DNA of 64,000 nucleotides, taken from Unio delphinus (lineage: Eukaryota; Mollusca; Bivalvia; Unionida; Unionidae). Under the pieces are notes generated by a model that was not told the DNA's origin, searched no databases, and saw only the letters and a list, made by a program, of their open reading frames with translations. Positions 35,421 to 49,300 of this stretch are shown here, one piece after another (position 1 is the first letter of the stretch; every line of letters begins with the position of its first letter). A program made the translations under genes and the position numbers. The stretch lies in contig JAQISU010000123.1 of the NCBI GenBank assembly GCA_029339505.1, positions 496,001-560,000 of the forward strand, written 5' to 3'.

Positions 35421-35742
35421 TTACGACAAACTATTATCACCCATGGACACACCGATTATCAACTTTGCTACAGTTTGCTGAACTTGCTTTCTCTGTTTGA
35501 TTAGAAAACGTGTGAATGATCACACGATCTTGCCGGAGTATTAGGCTGTTGTTTGTTTTTGTGTTTTCTTTATCAAGGTCATTTTGTATTGCGTGATTAT
35601 GTGGAGCATGTTGACAGATAGAGAGCAGATTCGCAAAAAAAGTCTTTGTCATGAGAAAAAATGACAGAATAATTTTTAAAAAATACTATGCATAAGAAGA
35701 ATCAGGAAATCATGAAAGCTCGGCATACACTATTTTGAAATT

Positions 35743-35783
<41 letters not shown>

Positions 35784-36286
35784 GCAATGATCCAGTTACG
35801 GAATTATGTGGTTTCAAGCAAAACCAGACAAAAATCACAAACAAAACCAAGAAACTAAAGTAAAGAAACACTTGACACCAAAAGTGTAGAAAGACATGAA
35901 TTATTTATATATTTTATTGACGGAAAACTCTATATGAAAATGTTAAATAAATGGGTTTAAAATCAGATAAAGAAAAAAAAACAAACAAAAGAACATCTCT
36001 TTTTTTGTTTTGTTTATGGGTTATAATAGTAAAAGTGTATTTAATAATAATAATTATCAGCGGTCGGATGATCCGCATAAGTGCAGATTATACGTACGGA
36101 ATGACTAAACTCTCAGGGGAAAAAATGAAAGAGAACAATATTATATAATTAAATCACTGCATTGTTCAATATTATTTATTTTGTCTTTTTCTCTGCAATT
36201 TTCAACCCAGTCGTCAGACATCTTGAACAGTGGTATGACGAATTATTGCATCGGTCCAATCGTACTGATTTGAACTAGCTCAAACA

Positions 36287-36315
36287 ATGGCTGCAATTAA
36301 GTACCTGCTGACACT
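36287..36315 (+). other. Candidate first coding exon with splice donor
   Basis: AACAATGG context, codons MAAIKYLLT and then a consensus donor GTAAGT at 36316. The short hydrophobic start resembles a signal-peptide first exon. No second exon was found, so it may be chance. Confidence 0.2.
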
Positions 36316-36489
36316 GTAAGTTTTTACCGCTCATTGCATAGTTTTACGCTTTTTCCATTTGGATATATAGTTGAATATGAGGAATATTTATAATTTCAAA
36401 GATCACACGACAACATTGTTTGCCTAATGTTTGGCTGAACATATAAATAATAAACAGTCACATGTTCATACAAGAATATTTAACGCAAA

Positions 36490-36593
<104 letters not shown>

Positions 36594-36944
36594 TATGAGA
36601 TTCCAGTGACGGATAACAGTAAGGTGTGAACATATTTTTGGTCTTAAACTGTACACCACAATTGTCTAAGGGTATCGCTTATGTGAATGACGATAAATGT
36701 CCTGGATACATTTCATAGAATATGAATATTTTAATTGCAAAAGGTATCAAAATTTGTTATTTGCTGCCAATGAGTTCCCGGAAATGTATATCTCAGTCAA
36801 GCAATTGATGTACGACACTGGTCTATTTAAAAGTATCATTGTTCATTTGAGGATATAATTACCTAATTAGTAAATATGGTATATGCAGTGAATTTTTTTG
36901 GGGGAAAAGAAGTACAGTTTGCAAAAGCAACTGAAATAAGTACG

Positions 36945-37150
36945 TCATGGCCATGACGCGTGCAAAGGCTTTGATGTAAAATTCTCTTGCCTTGCCTTGT
37001 GACGTCACAAAGCAACGCAGATTAGGACGCCATATTGGATTAGACACAGTGCGCGAAACATGGATGTTTAATGCACAGTTACTCAATGTGGTATATTTTA
37101 TGTCATCATATAATCTCATCTTTATGGACTTGGGCACTTAATTCGACATG
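36945..37150 (+). promoter_or_regulatory. Candidate host promoter and first exon
   Basis: Locally CpG-richer sequence with a consensus CRE (TGACGTCA, about 37000), a CCATATTGG box (about 37030) and CGCG words. The sequence ends at 37150 in ATG directly followed by GTAAGT. CRE plus such boxes is common in housekeeping promoters. No downstream exon was identified. Confidence 0.25.
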
Positions 37151-37319
37151 GTAAGTTGTTGATAATGTTTATAGCTGAGGTCGTTTCGATTTCTCGCTCA
37201 TTTGTAATCGTTTGAGTGATTGGCGCGACTTTGGTTGAAATGCCAGCAGCCATGGCGCGCAGTACTTGCGTCCACAATCGTAGATTGGGAGTCATATATG
37301 CAAAAAGAGTCAAATTGCA

Positions 37320-38600
37320 GAGCAGATGTTTTCATTGGTATACATTGCTTTGCAGAAAGAGGTTTTAAAAGTCGTATTTAGTAGGAAATATAGTGAAACG
37401 TCCACTTCCGGTCCTAAAGAAAAGTAGGTCACAAGGAGCCATGATTTAAATGTAAAGATATTTGGCGATTATATCAAAGAACCATCGAGTTTTAAGATTG
37501 AACTTTTAAATTGGTAAACTATCTGGCAGTAATAGTTATTATAATAACTTCTGATTACTCTGGTGAACATCATGTGGCAGCATTCATGGGCCAAAAATGT
37601 TTTAAGAGCTAGACGTCACACAGTGGGCATCAGCTTCAATGTTATCAAGGGCTTCAAATTGTAAAATTAAAATATATATGAACTTATATTTAAACCAACT
37701 GAAGCTTGTCTAGTGTTTTTTTTTTGTTTTTTTTTTAAAATCCAGTCATGATATTGTTCGCTTACAATGTGTACATGGAATATCTTGACCTGAAATACAG
37801 TTCAGTCACAAATTTACCATAGCATGCAATAGTAGCCAGTTTATAATTGAAGAACATTTCATCAGTTGTGCAAAGATGACACAGAATTACCTGTTTTCCT
37901 GGGGTGGGACAGGGTGCATATCATCATTATTCTTGCACGATTTATATGTTAGTGTCTTGTGTTAAATTTCCAGTTTATCCATCTTCCAAGACCCCAGCAA
38001 ATTCCGTATATAAATATCCTATGTGTAATGATCACTTGTTTTTCACAATTAGTGGCCATGTGCTTTTTTTGTGTGTATTCATATCATTATAGATGTTGTA
38101 AATCTCTTCTAAAGATTAGGCTTAAAGTCCTCATTATTATCGTTACTGTTATTGCTGACCAAACAGTGGTTTCACCCTGCTTTTAGAAGTCACTGGAACA
38201 TATCGACATTGCAAACCACAGAAGCTTACAATTGACCTGTCATATATTAGTCAGAGAAATCAACCCCACAGATATTAGTTAATAATGATGGACAATATTT
38301 TAGGTCTGTCTTCACCTGTTCATTAAAATTTGCAATTTTGTTGCACGCAGATAAATCAGGAACAAACCTATGTGCACTTTAGACAATACCGGTAATAAAC
38401 AGCCATATCAAATGCTAAATAAAAAATGGCCACTGGACAGATGGTTGTGCTATTCCAGGTGTATTTACAAGTCACCAAACGAGATTTGCTCAGAAAATAT
38501 ACACGTCACCAAAAAGAACAGATGTGTACAGACAGATTTGAATGCAGATAATTTCAGCTTTTAATGACTATCCCCCAACTGAACATCAATGTTATCTGCT
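37320..38600. other. No supportable gene
   Basis: AT-rich sequence; possibly intronic if the candidate first exon at 37.1 kb is real. No motif-bearing ORF. Confidence 0.35.
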
Positions 38601-38629
38601 TGGTTATACATGTACTATGTAATAACTAC

Positions 38630-39613
38630 TAAGGCAGTCAACGGGTACTTGGGTACCCGACCGTATCGAAAGACCGGGGTATTGAAAATTAATAACGAGT
38701 ACCCGTTCACACAAAAAAGTTGTCGACAACACTATCAAAATATCATATCAGCAGAAGCACACAGGTCTGAATAGTCTGAGTTTCCTCTGACCCTTGCCAT
38801 CCCATTTTTGATATTTGGACATTCTTGTTGGGGTGAAGGGTCAGAGCGCATTTCCTATCAAAAAGTTGGAATTTGCCGACACCATTTGATGTCGGCATGG
38901 GTAGCAGCTTACATGCTGGCCTAGCAAACTTGAACGATCTTTCATCGAGTTATACCAGCATGAAATCGATAGGAATATGATTTATTTTCTCAAAAATCAT
39001 GAGCATAGCATTTGTAATGCCTTTAATCTGCTGACAGATGAGACGAAAGTACATCATTGCTGAAATTTGTCCAGGATCTGGCAATTTGCATTTCTAGTCA
39101 TGTGACTACACAAATCTCGCAACCTAGGTCATAGTCACGTGATATCGACAATAAGCAAATTTCCAAAAGTTGTTGTACATATTATTTGGATACATTATAT
39201 AGTAGCCACATAAATAAATATAGTCTGTTCTCTCCTCACTAAGCCATACAGATGCTATAAATAGAATTTGTGGGAAAGTAAAACAAGGTTTGCTATAAAT
39301 AAAACATGATACTGTAGGAACGTACATGTTCACGGACAAGAGTACTCGTATATTGTAGTTACGTAAAGCGGTCTTTTCTAAAATACGGTCTGTGGGATTA
39401 ATGGAATGTTAATATAAACGAGATTTATGGAAGGTGGATATACCGAAAAAGCGTAATCCATATATGTTTACGCGTAACGCGTAATTTATTGGAAAAAAAT
39501 TTGTTGTTCAAGAGGTTGTACAACGTCCTTCATGTTCTAATGAGTACCCGGGTACCCGTTAAATGGCGCAACGGGTTACCCGGGTCAGTTTTCCGTGGTT
39601 TTTGACAGCCCTA
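38630..39613. mobile_element. Non-autonomous hAT element with 8-bp target duplication
   Basis: Ends TAAGGCAGTCAAC and, reversed, TAGGGCTGTCAAA (10 of 13 match; the hAT-type AGGGCTGTCAA end). The identical 8-bp ATAACTAC flanks it at 38622-38629 and 39614-39621. Subterminal GGGTACCCG words are inverted inside both ends. No transposase is encoded. It sits in repeat D, whose empty copy is at 26.54 kb. Confidence 0.88.
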
Positions 39614-39850
39614 ATAACTACAATTTAGAACACTACACTCCTTTCTTGTGCGACTCATTTAAGAATAACACTGTTATTTCATGCTATATTTTGCATAGCA
39701 TAATAAATTTGGTACTTACCATGTTTAGCTCAACCATTTAACTTTGTATGCATATCAAGAGTTTGGCTTACACTCATACCTTTAAGGAAGCCAGACCATT
39801 TTCCCATGCTACTGTTCTGCATGGTAGTGACCGTGCCTGCTGAATATGCA
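39614..39850 (+). repeat. Interspersed repeat D, copy interrupted by hAT
   Basis: Continuation of the sequence broken at 38629; matches 26552-26765 (TGTTATTTCA, GCATA(A)TAATAAATTTGGTAC and TTTCCCA.GCTACTGTTC blocks). Confidence 0.7.
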
Positions 39851-40621
39851 AGAGCTAAGCGCTGAATAGAATACTACCTTCTCATTGGCCAACTGAAAAT
39901 AAATGCAGGATGTCATTTTCTTTTACCCAATGAGAGGGTAATGTAACATTTAGCAGAATCTCACTTCCTGATTAAGAGGGCATGATCACAGCCATTTCTA
40001 GCAGTGGAAACTGGTGATGATTAAATTAAGTTTTGCTAAAATTGTTGGTTTTGATTTGTTTGGTTAATATACTAACCCCTGGAGGTTTTTGCTGTTTTCA
40101 CATGAAATGCGATTAGGAAACATTTTTGGGACTATTTCTCCTATACATCCTAATACATCTACTTCCAAGCAATTCCATTAGCCCAATGCCTCGTTCTGCT
40201 AAAAAAAAAAGGTTTTCCATTGATTAGTTTGGCATGAGAAAAAGGTGGGGAAAATATTTTTAAAAATATTTTTGTTTAGCCATTAAATTTTGTATGTACT
40301 CTTTATTTAAAATGTGCACCTTATCCTACATTTTACACAGGTTCACCTGTCTGTGTGCACTTAAGACCAGTCTTCCATAGATCATAGTCTAAAATCTGGT
40401 TCTAACCATGGGCAAATTTTGGGTGAAAAAAACTCTAGTCCAAAACATCAGGTTTTCTTCTGTATTTTGTAGTGCAACTAAACTGTCCAGATTATTTGGT
40501 ATCATTGTAGAGCTAAATCTGTCTTTCTATAATACTACCCACTTTATTGTATCATGCATGACCTTGATGCTTGTTACGTATATTTGATTTAAGTCATTTA
40601 TTTTTATTTTAATTGTTTGTT
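39851..40621. other. No supportable gene
   Basis: AT-rich sequence with an A-run at 40201. Nothing recognised. Confidence 0.4.
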
Positions 40622-41387
40622 TGTCAGATTCAGATTTGGCATTCTAAGTTTGAGATTCATTCATTGGGAGATGACCTGTACTCTACAAATAAACACCAGA
40701 TGTTGACCTCATTTCTGACCTGGCTTCAAAGTTGTAAACAAGCTTTTAGATTGATTGGTTGATTCCAATGACATTATGGAGCTTTGTTATAAACATCTTT
40801 CTATTTTTAGTTCTTGAGAGTAAAAATAACTGATTCTCATCTGGGTCATACGGTGTGTACAAGATTTTTTGAACATAAATTTGGTCTAAATATTCTAGAA
40901 GATCATGTGACCCCTTGTTTATGTAAAAACAGGTATATAAATTATGTTTTGGAGCAAACTATTTAGTAGAACTTGGGCTGTTAGAATATTAAGTTGTGTC
41001 GTTTTGAGTTATTTTAAATTACCTTTTTCAATTCGTTTGGATCAAGAGGAATTATTTTGTTATTTATCTGGAAAAGAATTGTGCTCATAGAATTTTATTA
41101 CCAAGAACTGACTTCATCAAGTGACATCGTCTTCCATCTTGGATACTTCACTGGGATTCGACCTTGGAATTATTTGGACATTTTATTACCAGGACTTTTG
41201 CAATTTCTCAAATGGATAATATTTTGAATCAATTTTGTATTAATTTTGGATTTGATTCTTAAAACTGTAAGTTTATTTTTCTTTTCAGGAAGATATTTGT
41301 GATCAATAAATTGTTTATTAAGTTTTTACAAGCTTGTTATTCTTACTCTTTCTATGTTACTGTTTATTCGAGCCTAAGGATGTAACA
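40622..41387 (+). repeat. LTR-like interspersed repeat, copy 3
   Basis: Starts TGTCAGATTCAGATTTGG and ends GGATGTAACA; contains a TATA-like box (GGTATATAAATT, about 40932) and AATAAA (about 41306), the order expected for an LTR promoter and polyadenylation signal. It aligns with the reversed copy at 2894-3690. No flanking duplication is seen. Confidence 0.6.
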
Positions 41388-41984
41388 TTCTATAAACTAT
41401 GCGCTAGGGGTTAATGTGTTTTCAAGAATTTTGAAACAAATTGCAAATTGTCACAGAATGGCTAAATTTCTCCCCTTTTTCTGTTCATTAATTCTTTCCT
41501 CGTGTTTGAATTTGTCTGATTTTAGTTGGAGGTTCTGCCATTGCCATTAACGACTAGGTGTTAACATTATCAGTGCTAATGTTTACTGTAACCAAAATGC
41601 TAACCAGTTTCATAGTGGACAGAGATAAAAATAAGTAATGTAGGATGTCCATCAGGCCCAATGGATTTTTATGGGATATCAAGTACATTAATGTGCAGAT
41701 TGCTTATATAATATTAAAAGAAATATTACAGCCAAGTGAAAAATTATGTTTCTGATGATCACTTGTGAATCTAGGTTAAATCAGAAGATAAATAACTCAG
41801 ATTTAATCTGTGTTCAGAAGACACTAACTCCAAAAGAAGAAACATTTACACGTGTGATGTCTGATGACACATGCTGCTTCGATTCTCAACATCAAGAAGT
41901 TGAGGTATTTTGGATGCCTGGATGTCAACAGAGGCCAACAAACAAAACATGACAAAGGATAGAAGAACTATAAAAAAAAAATAA

Positions 41985-43560
41985 TAAAATGTTGTCAAAT
42001 GAAAATTAAGGTTGGGTTGCATAACTGTCTTGATGGAAGACAAATTATTTTGATGGCAAAACATAAGCCTATAAAATCCTTCATTGTGGGAATGTCGACT
42101 GGCATCCATCATGGTGACTTGGGTGTGGGGATTTTTTTTTCTACAATCAATAAAATAATATCTTGTAACAGATTTGATCTGCTTTGGAGACAGTTGCATC
42201 TCCATGATAATGAAGAACAAGCTGCAGACTCTTGGCCATCTTTGACCAGATAAATTAAAGGAAATTAGGTGGTATCTGAATTATTTAGACTAGTTTGTCA
42301 TCAAATTTCATACTCAAAACAATTGCAAATATTGATGAAAGCATGAAAAAATTGAAAGGAAGATTCTCTTTTAGACTATCTCGCAGCAAAGCAAACAACA
42401 TTGGGGGGGGGGGGACTATGGAATATGGCCAACAGTTCAACTGGATTCATGCACATATTCCAGGTATACATTTGCAAAGATTTGCAAGAAATGGTGCTGG
42501 CTTACAAAGTGGTAATGGATCTCTGCTCACATATGTTTGGAAAAGAAGTCTGACTGTTTTGAGAACTTTTACACATGGATAGATTTATTGAGACTTGCAT
42601 AATGGAGAGGTAGTTGCCTGTGGAACAGTCCGTAACAAAAAGGGGTTGCCAAAAGAGTTGCTGCCAAATCAGCTGAAACTGAAGAAATCTGAATACAAAA
42701 TGAAGAACTTATATTTTATGTTTGGCAACATTATGATTTTTTTATATTGTAGTTTTAATAATTTTTCAGTCATCGCTACAATGTCTGCTGTGTGGCAGTT
42801 TATAGTGCTGTCTAGCACTGGGGCATCATGCCACAGACTATGTGGCATGATGTCCCACCTAGTCACATTATCCTGATGCCAGGCCGACCAGTCCTAACAC
42901 TAACCTCTTAATGCTGAGCGTCGAGCGAGGCAGCTGTTAGTACCATTTTTGTAAGTCTTCGGTATGACTCGACCGGGGATCGAACCCACGACCTCATGCT
43001 TCCACAGCGGATGCTCTAACCATTAGGCCACTGGAGCGGTTGTTTGGCAAGATACAAAAGCTCTTTTGTCAGATTTTTATGACCTATCATCACCTGACTT
43101 TATAAACATGGTGGTATGGCTGTACAGCAACAGGTTTGAAGCTCCCAAAATGCTATCAGATTACCAGCAAAACATGAAGAGAATAGAACTCCAGATGGTT
43201 TTGTACTATCTTGTTCACTAATCCAAAAAGTGGTGGTGTCAAATTTTCTTTTACCTAATGAAAACTTCGGCATACAATGCACATGTGATTGCACAGGACA
43301 CAAATTGAGAGAAAGTCGAAGGTATATAGCCAACATTAGTTGCAGCTCGGGTTGGTGACACTAATTTGGAGAGGCTGCAGCACTTGTTCCGGATTTTTCC
43401 AGAGAAACAGTGCAATATACCATTGAAAAAATGTTTGACAGACAAAAAACCTGTCACGAATGTTCACTGGCTGCTCAACCTGGAGAGAGATGTTTGACAA
43501 AGTTTGTTTGCTGGGAATGCAATGTCATTTTTCATACAGAATACTAGGAAAAACATTACT
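41985..43560 (+). pseudogene. piggyBac transposase pseudogene
   Basis: Pieces in several frames, N to C: NRFDLLWRQLHLHDNEE (42170-42220), NIDESMKKLKGRFSFR (42320-42370; holds the first catalytic Asp), VVACGTVRNKKGLPKELL (42605-42660), VWQDTKALLSDFYDL (43043-43090), QMVLYYLVH and KKWWCQIFFYLM (43190-43260), and a Cys-rich C-terminal finger (CHECSLAAQPG ... CWECNVIFH, 43450-43545). These are the piggyBac/PGBD (DDE_Tnp_1_7) blocks in order. Breaks: many frameshifts and stops plus a SINE inserted at 42728/42729. piggyBac enzymes cut and paste at TTAA. The element ends were not located. Confidence 0.8.
42729..43040 (-). repeat. tRNA-headed SINE A, copy 3, inside piggyBac
   Basis: Reversed head CCGCTCCAGTGGCCTAATGG and GTGGGTTCGATCCCCGG (A and B boxes), body with CAGGATAATGTGACTAGG and GCATGATGCCCCAGTG. 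Flanked by the 10-bp duplication TGTTTGGCAA (42719-42728 and 43041-43050), so the insertion is precisely bounded. Confidence 0.9.
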
Positions 43561-43884
43561 AGATGTATAAACGCTTAAAAGCTGATGTTTAGCAAACAAC
43601 TGATGTAGAATTGGCAGTTTAAAAATTAGTATGTTTTTGCAACGTAGTATTGTTATTATTGATGTTGACTTAAAATTTTGGACATCGCTGAATTCTACCT
43701 TTATTTTACTGAAAGATTTCTTGGATTAATCTGTGACAAGTTTTCATGAGAAACTGCATACTTAAGTACATGTTATAGAATGTGAAGTAAACAAATTGTT
43801 CCAAGTGTTTTGTTGTCCAATTTTAGTAAAATTATTATTACTTTTGAACTAACAGTGCTAGAAACTTTAATTTAGAACAAAATA

Positions 43885-44662
43885 CACAGCTCCCTCAATA
43901 ACTCTCGCACATCGGGGCCCAAAAACATAGACCACACTATAAGTGAGATGCGAGTTAATGATTGTGGTACATTTGACAAATGACAATTCACTTTTTGAAA
44001 AAAATTGGTTAATTTTTTTTGTGTTACTTCCTGATTTCACTGCCGCCGAGCAAAATCGTCTCTTGCTTGATTCTATACATAAGACGTAATTAAAGTGGTA
44101 AAACAACATGTCTCTTTTAATGGATTACTTTAGTGTAACAAACACTTGGCCAAGTTGTTGATCAAAACAAAGCTGGCATGTAATTAGATTTTCACGGAAG
44201 TACTCGCAGGTTTCGATGTGATGGTTGATTGACTCTTCATGTTTTCATAGAAAAGAATATGTTACAATTATGATGTTTACATTGAAACAGAAATAAAGGA
44301 TAAGAATGTGACTTTCACATAGCATGATATTTAACTGCTGTTTATTTCATTATCTGCTGCCACCTGTTAGCATTTACCGAACGTTTTTATTGATCGCTAT
44401 TTCACCAGACTCTTTATTTTCAGGGTATTGATGACTATTTATCAACAAATAAACCCTAACATAATATATGATATCTTATTTAGAACTTGCAAATTTCACT
44501 TTATGGGCATTAATTACCATTTTTGATGATAAGACAAAAAATGTATAAAGTAGGTTAAGGTATATTATAAAGATTTTTAAAATATATTTTCTTTGGGGAT
44601 AAATATGGATCCACGCCAGTCTCTGCATTATAAGCGGGTTCATGAGTTACCAGGGCATGGTG
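43885..44662. mobile_element. pogo/Tigger-like (Tc1/mariner) element remnant
   Basis: Ends CACAGCTCCCTCAATAACTC and, reversed, CACCATGCCCTGGTAACTC pair imperfectly. TA stands on both sides (43883-43884 and 44663-44664). The subterminal GAACCCGCTTATAATGC (reverse strand, near 44630) is typical of Tigger-type ends. A degraded reverse ORF at 43867-44109 is open but not assignable. Confidence 0.55.
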
Positions 44663-44664
44663 TA

Positions 44665-46024
44665 CTATAAATAGAATTATCTTTATTTTATTCCCATGAG
44701 CAGTCACTGAACATCATAGTACATTTTTCTTTTCTTTTTCTTTCAAGTCATATTTCAAAATACAGTTGTAAGCATTTAGACTGATAAATGATAACAAAAA
44801 AAAAACACTGTTGCAAAGCGGTGAAGGTCATCACATTTGATGCTGCTGCATGATGCTCCATTTTACCACAATGTATTTAGAATTGCTTCTCTGGAATCAT
44901 TCACTGCAGATATTGGTAAACAGGATAAAATGGCTTAATTTATTGAAGAATTAAATTTTTTGTACAGAACTATACAGTTATGGGTGCCACTGGTCAATTG
45001 GGTAGACAAAGGTGAACTTTGGCTGATCCTAAGACAAATTATATCACAAAGATATACATAAAATGTTGTTTCGGGGGTTTAACACATCATGTTTCAACAC
45101 AAGATGGGCTATACATGTCAGCCAGTATAAGTAGTGGAGAATGAACTCAACAAATGCCACCAACCCAAGGGAAGGTCGCATACCCATATTGGCCAAGATT
45201 GAGAATTGGATGCATACTGATGTAAAATGCAATGAATAATAATGGTCATCTTTGCTAGCCAGTGTTAACCTATTTCGTACATGCCAACCGTTATGCTTTT
45301 GGCATAATCTTTATACTTTTTTCACCAAATTACATTTTATGCTTGTATAATAATATAATAATAATATAGATTGATTATGCTGTTTTGGGTACATTAAAAA
45401 AAACCCCAAAAATTAATGACTAAAATATGGTTTCATTATTTTTATTAATATTTTATTTAATTCCACTCACATAAATTATGAATATTCTTAAATAGATGAC
45501 TGCTGCATAAGAATATCATATGATTATGAGTAATTTGATATTAATAGCAGCTTTATAATACGACCCATTTTGAAGAGAACAGATTTCTTCAAATATGAAC
45601 TTTTTTGCAAATTTGTTAAATTGATAAGTTCTTACAGTATGGACAGTATTGTCTGGGGGGGGGTATGGTAAATTTATTACCATCTTGGAACATGATAAAT
45701 GAGTTCTTTGCTGCCTCATTACTTATGGTGAAACATTTTTACCTAGTTGTTATATCCCAAAACTTAAGAAACATAATAAATGCATGCCCTTCCCCAATTA
45801 ATGTTACAATTAAATACTGTAGTATCATCAATATTCATGGGGGACCAGGTTTTGTTGTTGCCATGAACCACAAATTTAAATCCCCAATGAAAAATGAGCC
45901 ACTTAGGATGATGCCCAACCCATCCCCCCCCCCCCCCGATCCCCATTTTCTTAGTGTTTCATTCCTAGAGATTAACACAGCTACTTGTATTTGATAAATC
46001 AAGGTAAATGCTGTAACTTGGTAA
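44665..46024. other. No gene; contains repeat B copy
   Basis: A diverged reversed repeat B lies at 45062-45265 (GTTTCAACACAAGATGGGCT). The rest is AT-rich with G- and C-runs (45655-45664 and 45923-45937). Confidence 0.5.
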
Positions 46025-46342
46025 TTAAAGGCATACAACCTAAGTAAGAAACGAATGAAATTATATATTTATTTTTTCAGTTCACGATTACTTAATTAAT
46101 GAATAATTATGATTCAGGCTGTTTCAGAGGCCGAAATCAGGCTAGTATCGGAAATTTTGTGATAAAAAAACGTGATTCTGAATTATTGTCTGCAGAAAAA
46201 AATTCGCTGTTTGCCACGCCTATATTCATGTAACCTCTGTGTTGACCTCTCCCGAAGATTAAGAATTTTAGCCATGCGCAAACACGTGTTTACAAAAATA
46301 ATGGCGTGTTCACAACTAGATCGAAAACCAAAACTTAGATTC

Positions 46343-49300
46343 TGAAAGGAGGGGGAATAAAAGCTCTTTGGGCAAATTATGGCAGCACACGCATATGTAT
46401 TGGTGACCAGCATGAACGATGGAATAAAAAGAAGTCCACTTTGAGCCTGGAAACTAATCCAGAGGTCGCCAAATTCTTGCTGGATACTGGTGTCATGGTG
46501 AGTCTCAATTTTGCAATGAACAGTCAAGTTTTTATACCGCTATTTTATATCTGTATTGTTAACTCTTTATCAAAACTCTTAAAATAACATATTTTATATA
46601 AACTGGCATTATTCCATTTAGCTTGAAATAAAATGTCACAGCCCTGCAACAATATCGCTGAAAACCGCATGTACGTACACCACTGCTGCTATTTTTGAGG
46701 CCATCAAAGGGGTAATAATGATCATCATTTTCGCTCGCAAACATAAGACTTTATTTAGAGGCAAGCAGTCACTTCTGTTTTTTGTTTGTTTTTAAATTTA
46801 AAAAAATTATATATAATGTAAATGGTGATGGCTGTAAATGAAAGTAATGCAATACAGTTAATTATATAATATGCATATTATTATTTGTAAAGTATATAAT
46901 ATTATCGTGTCTAATAAAACATTTATTTTCCCTTGCTATATTAGATAATGAATTGAATGGCAGTGCAAGGAAAACATCAGAAAAATGTCACAGAAGACAC
47001 GGTCACAACTTCTACACCTGGGCCAACAATTCATAGGATACAAATTCCTGCTGTGTCTGATATAACCACATCATAATCAGATATGGCATCTGTGTAAGTA
47101 TTACTACATTTTTAAAAAAAATTTATGTATATTGTTTACAAATATTTTGGTAGATGCACATCTAAGGATTTACCTGGAAATGTATCATTCTATATTAGTT
47201 TAATAGTTTGCAGTTGGTAAAGATTGTACATTTTGTTAAAATCTGGTTTGTTTTATTTAGAATAATATTTTTGTTGTAAATTGTTTGTTGGCATATGTCT
47301 ATTTTTTGTTATTGATATATTCCTCATCATGCTGTATGTATTTTAGTTAAAGGGCCTGAAGGGAGAATAGTCTTTGACTAAATTAGTCACCCCTTTAAAT
47401 AAGTTATTATTATTATTTCTTGAAGCATTATCATTCAGGTCTTAATAACCAAGATAAATGATAATTTCTTTTGATACAAAACTAATGATTCCCAAGTTCA
47501 ACATTAGTATTTACACATTTCAAAATTTTATTTTAAGGGATTCAGTCTTGTCTGAAGTTGATGGAAAAGTCTAAAAGTTTTATCAACCCATTTGAGAAAG
47601 TATACTAACAAAAAAATTTGTGATACATACATAAAAGGGAATATTTGAGTTAAGTATCCTAAAAAAACAACCATTATGATACATGCATGATATATGTAAC
47701 TAAACTAAAAGTAATGTATAGTATTGTATTGGTATTTGTGGATGGTATTTGTGTATGAAACAGAAAGTTGCTCCCACAAAAGCTTTCTTTTCTGTGTATT
47801 ATCAAAAAAGTAAAAATTGGGTATTTACAATTTATCTTAAATATAGTATCACTGCATAATTGAAATAATGAAGATATACAGGTTATCACAGAAAGAAAAT
47901 GAATACATTGTATTATAAATACAAACCACACTGAGGCCATAGTTATGGTTTGTCCATTTAATACACATGGAGAGGGCAAGGGGGGTTTACCCAAATGCAT
48001 ATGCTTGTGTATGGGGGTGGGTGGTCTACTGATAATATACGTACACATATACCTCGATAGTAATTTGTCTAATAAGTAACCTGCCTGACTGGGTTCAGTT
48101 GGTGTTTGAGTTTTAGTGGACAATAGACAAACTTTTTAAAGTTATGCTGCTTATTTCTTTGATGCAGCCAGACAATCAACATTGGTGGACTTTCTGTTAC
48201 ATTAAATACATATTATTGTTAATCCTTGATCTTTTCTGTGTGGATTAAATATTGACTGTTCTACAGAATGGGGAGGGCAATCGCATGTATGCAGATGGTG
48301 TGTGTGTAAATAAAAAGTATGCATGTGTACAGGGAGGGAGGGGTCAAGCTTTGCCCGATTTTTGCACACATGTCCATAGTTGGAATCAGATTTTGTTTCT
48401 GGACTTTTTACTTTTTTGCTTGCAATCTAATTCACACCGGTCTGAGCTATACACATACATGTGAACAATTGCAAAAGTAGGATAAATTTGGGATGGAAGT
48501 AAAAAGTGGCCAGGAGGAAAATGATGGGTCAGAAGAAGGAAAAACTCCCACTTTTACCCTTATGCCGAATGATGTTTCTAGCACACCTAGGTGTATATCT
48601 AATAAAATCTCTTGGAAACAGATGTATTTCAATATATTCAAAATTAGTCCACAAATGCGCTCCCTACCCCCAGGTGACAAGGAAAAAAAAATAGTATGGG
48701 TGGAATGAGTTGATTATTCTTTGCCTGTATAATGCTACTGTACATTGGCATTTTCATCGAAACATTAATGGGGATTTATAAATGTTAATAGTTCTCTGCA
48801 TCTGAATCAATTTATTTATTTACTCATTTTACTTTGTTTCAGAAGTACAGCAGAACTGGAGAATTTCCAGAAGTTTGATTTTATTGTATGCCTCCAAAAG
48901 ACATTCATATAAGCCATCAGCTTTCAGAGCTAGGAATCTGTTGGCAGCTCATGATTATAACAATCATATTGACAGATGTGATTGTAAACACAAATGGAAC
49001 AATAAGGTAATAAACTTTATTCTTGTTAACGTAATAATTCATCTTTGTTAAAATATTAATGCTTTACCTGAAAGTTGATAAACCATCTGTTTGTGGTACA
49101 ATTTTATCTTTTACAGAAGACATTTTTAAAAATAAATTTCAAAAACCAAATTTGGTTAGAATTAATCTAATGTAATTAGAAAATTCTGTAAAGAATCTAA
49201 ACATTTTTAAGATATATGGGTAAGATACAGATTTGCTATTTTGACATTTTCATCTGTAGCAAAATGATTTGTTACATGTAATTGTATGCAGTTTTTTTTT

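Noticed and set aside
36859..37313. Two minus-strand ORFs (92 and 63 codons) near the candidate promoter
   Set aside because: No recognisable domain, no splice support, and codon composition like the surrounding non-coding DNA.
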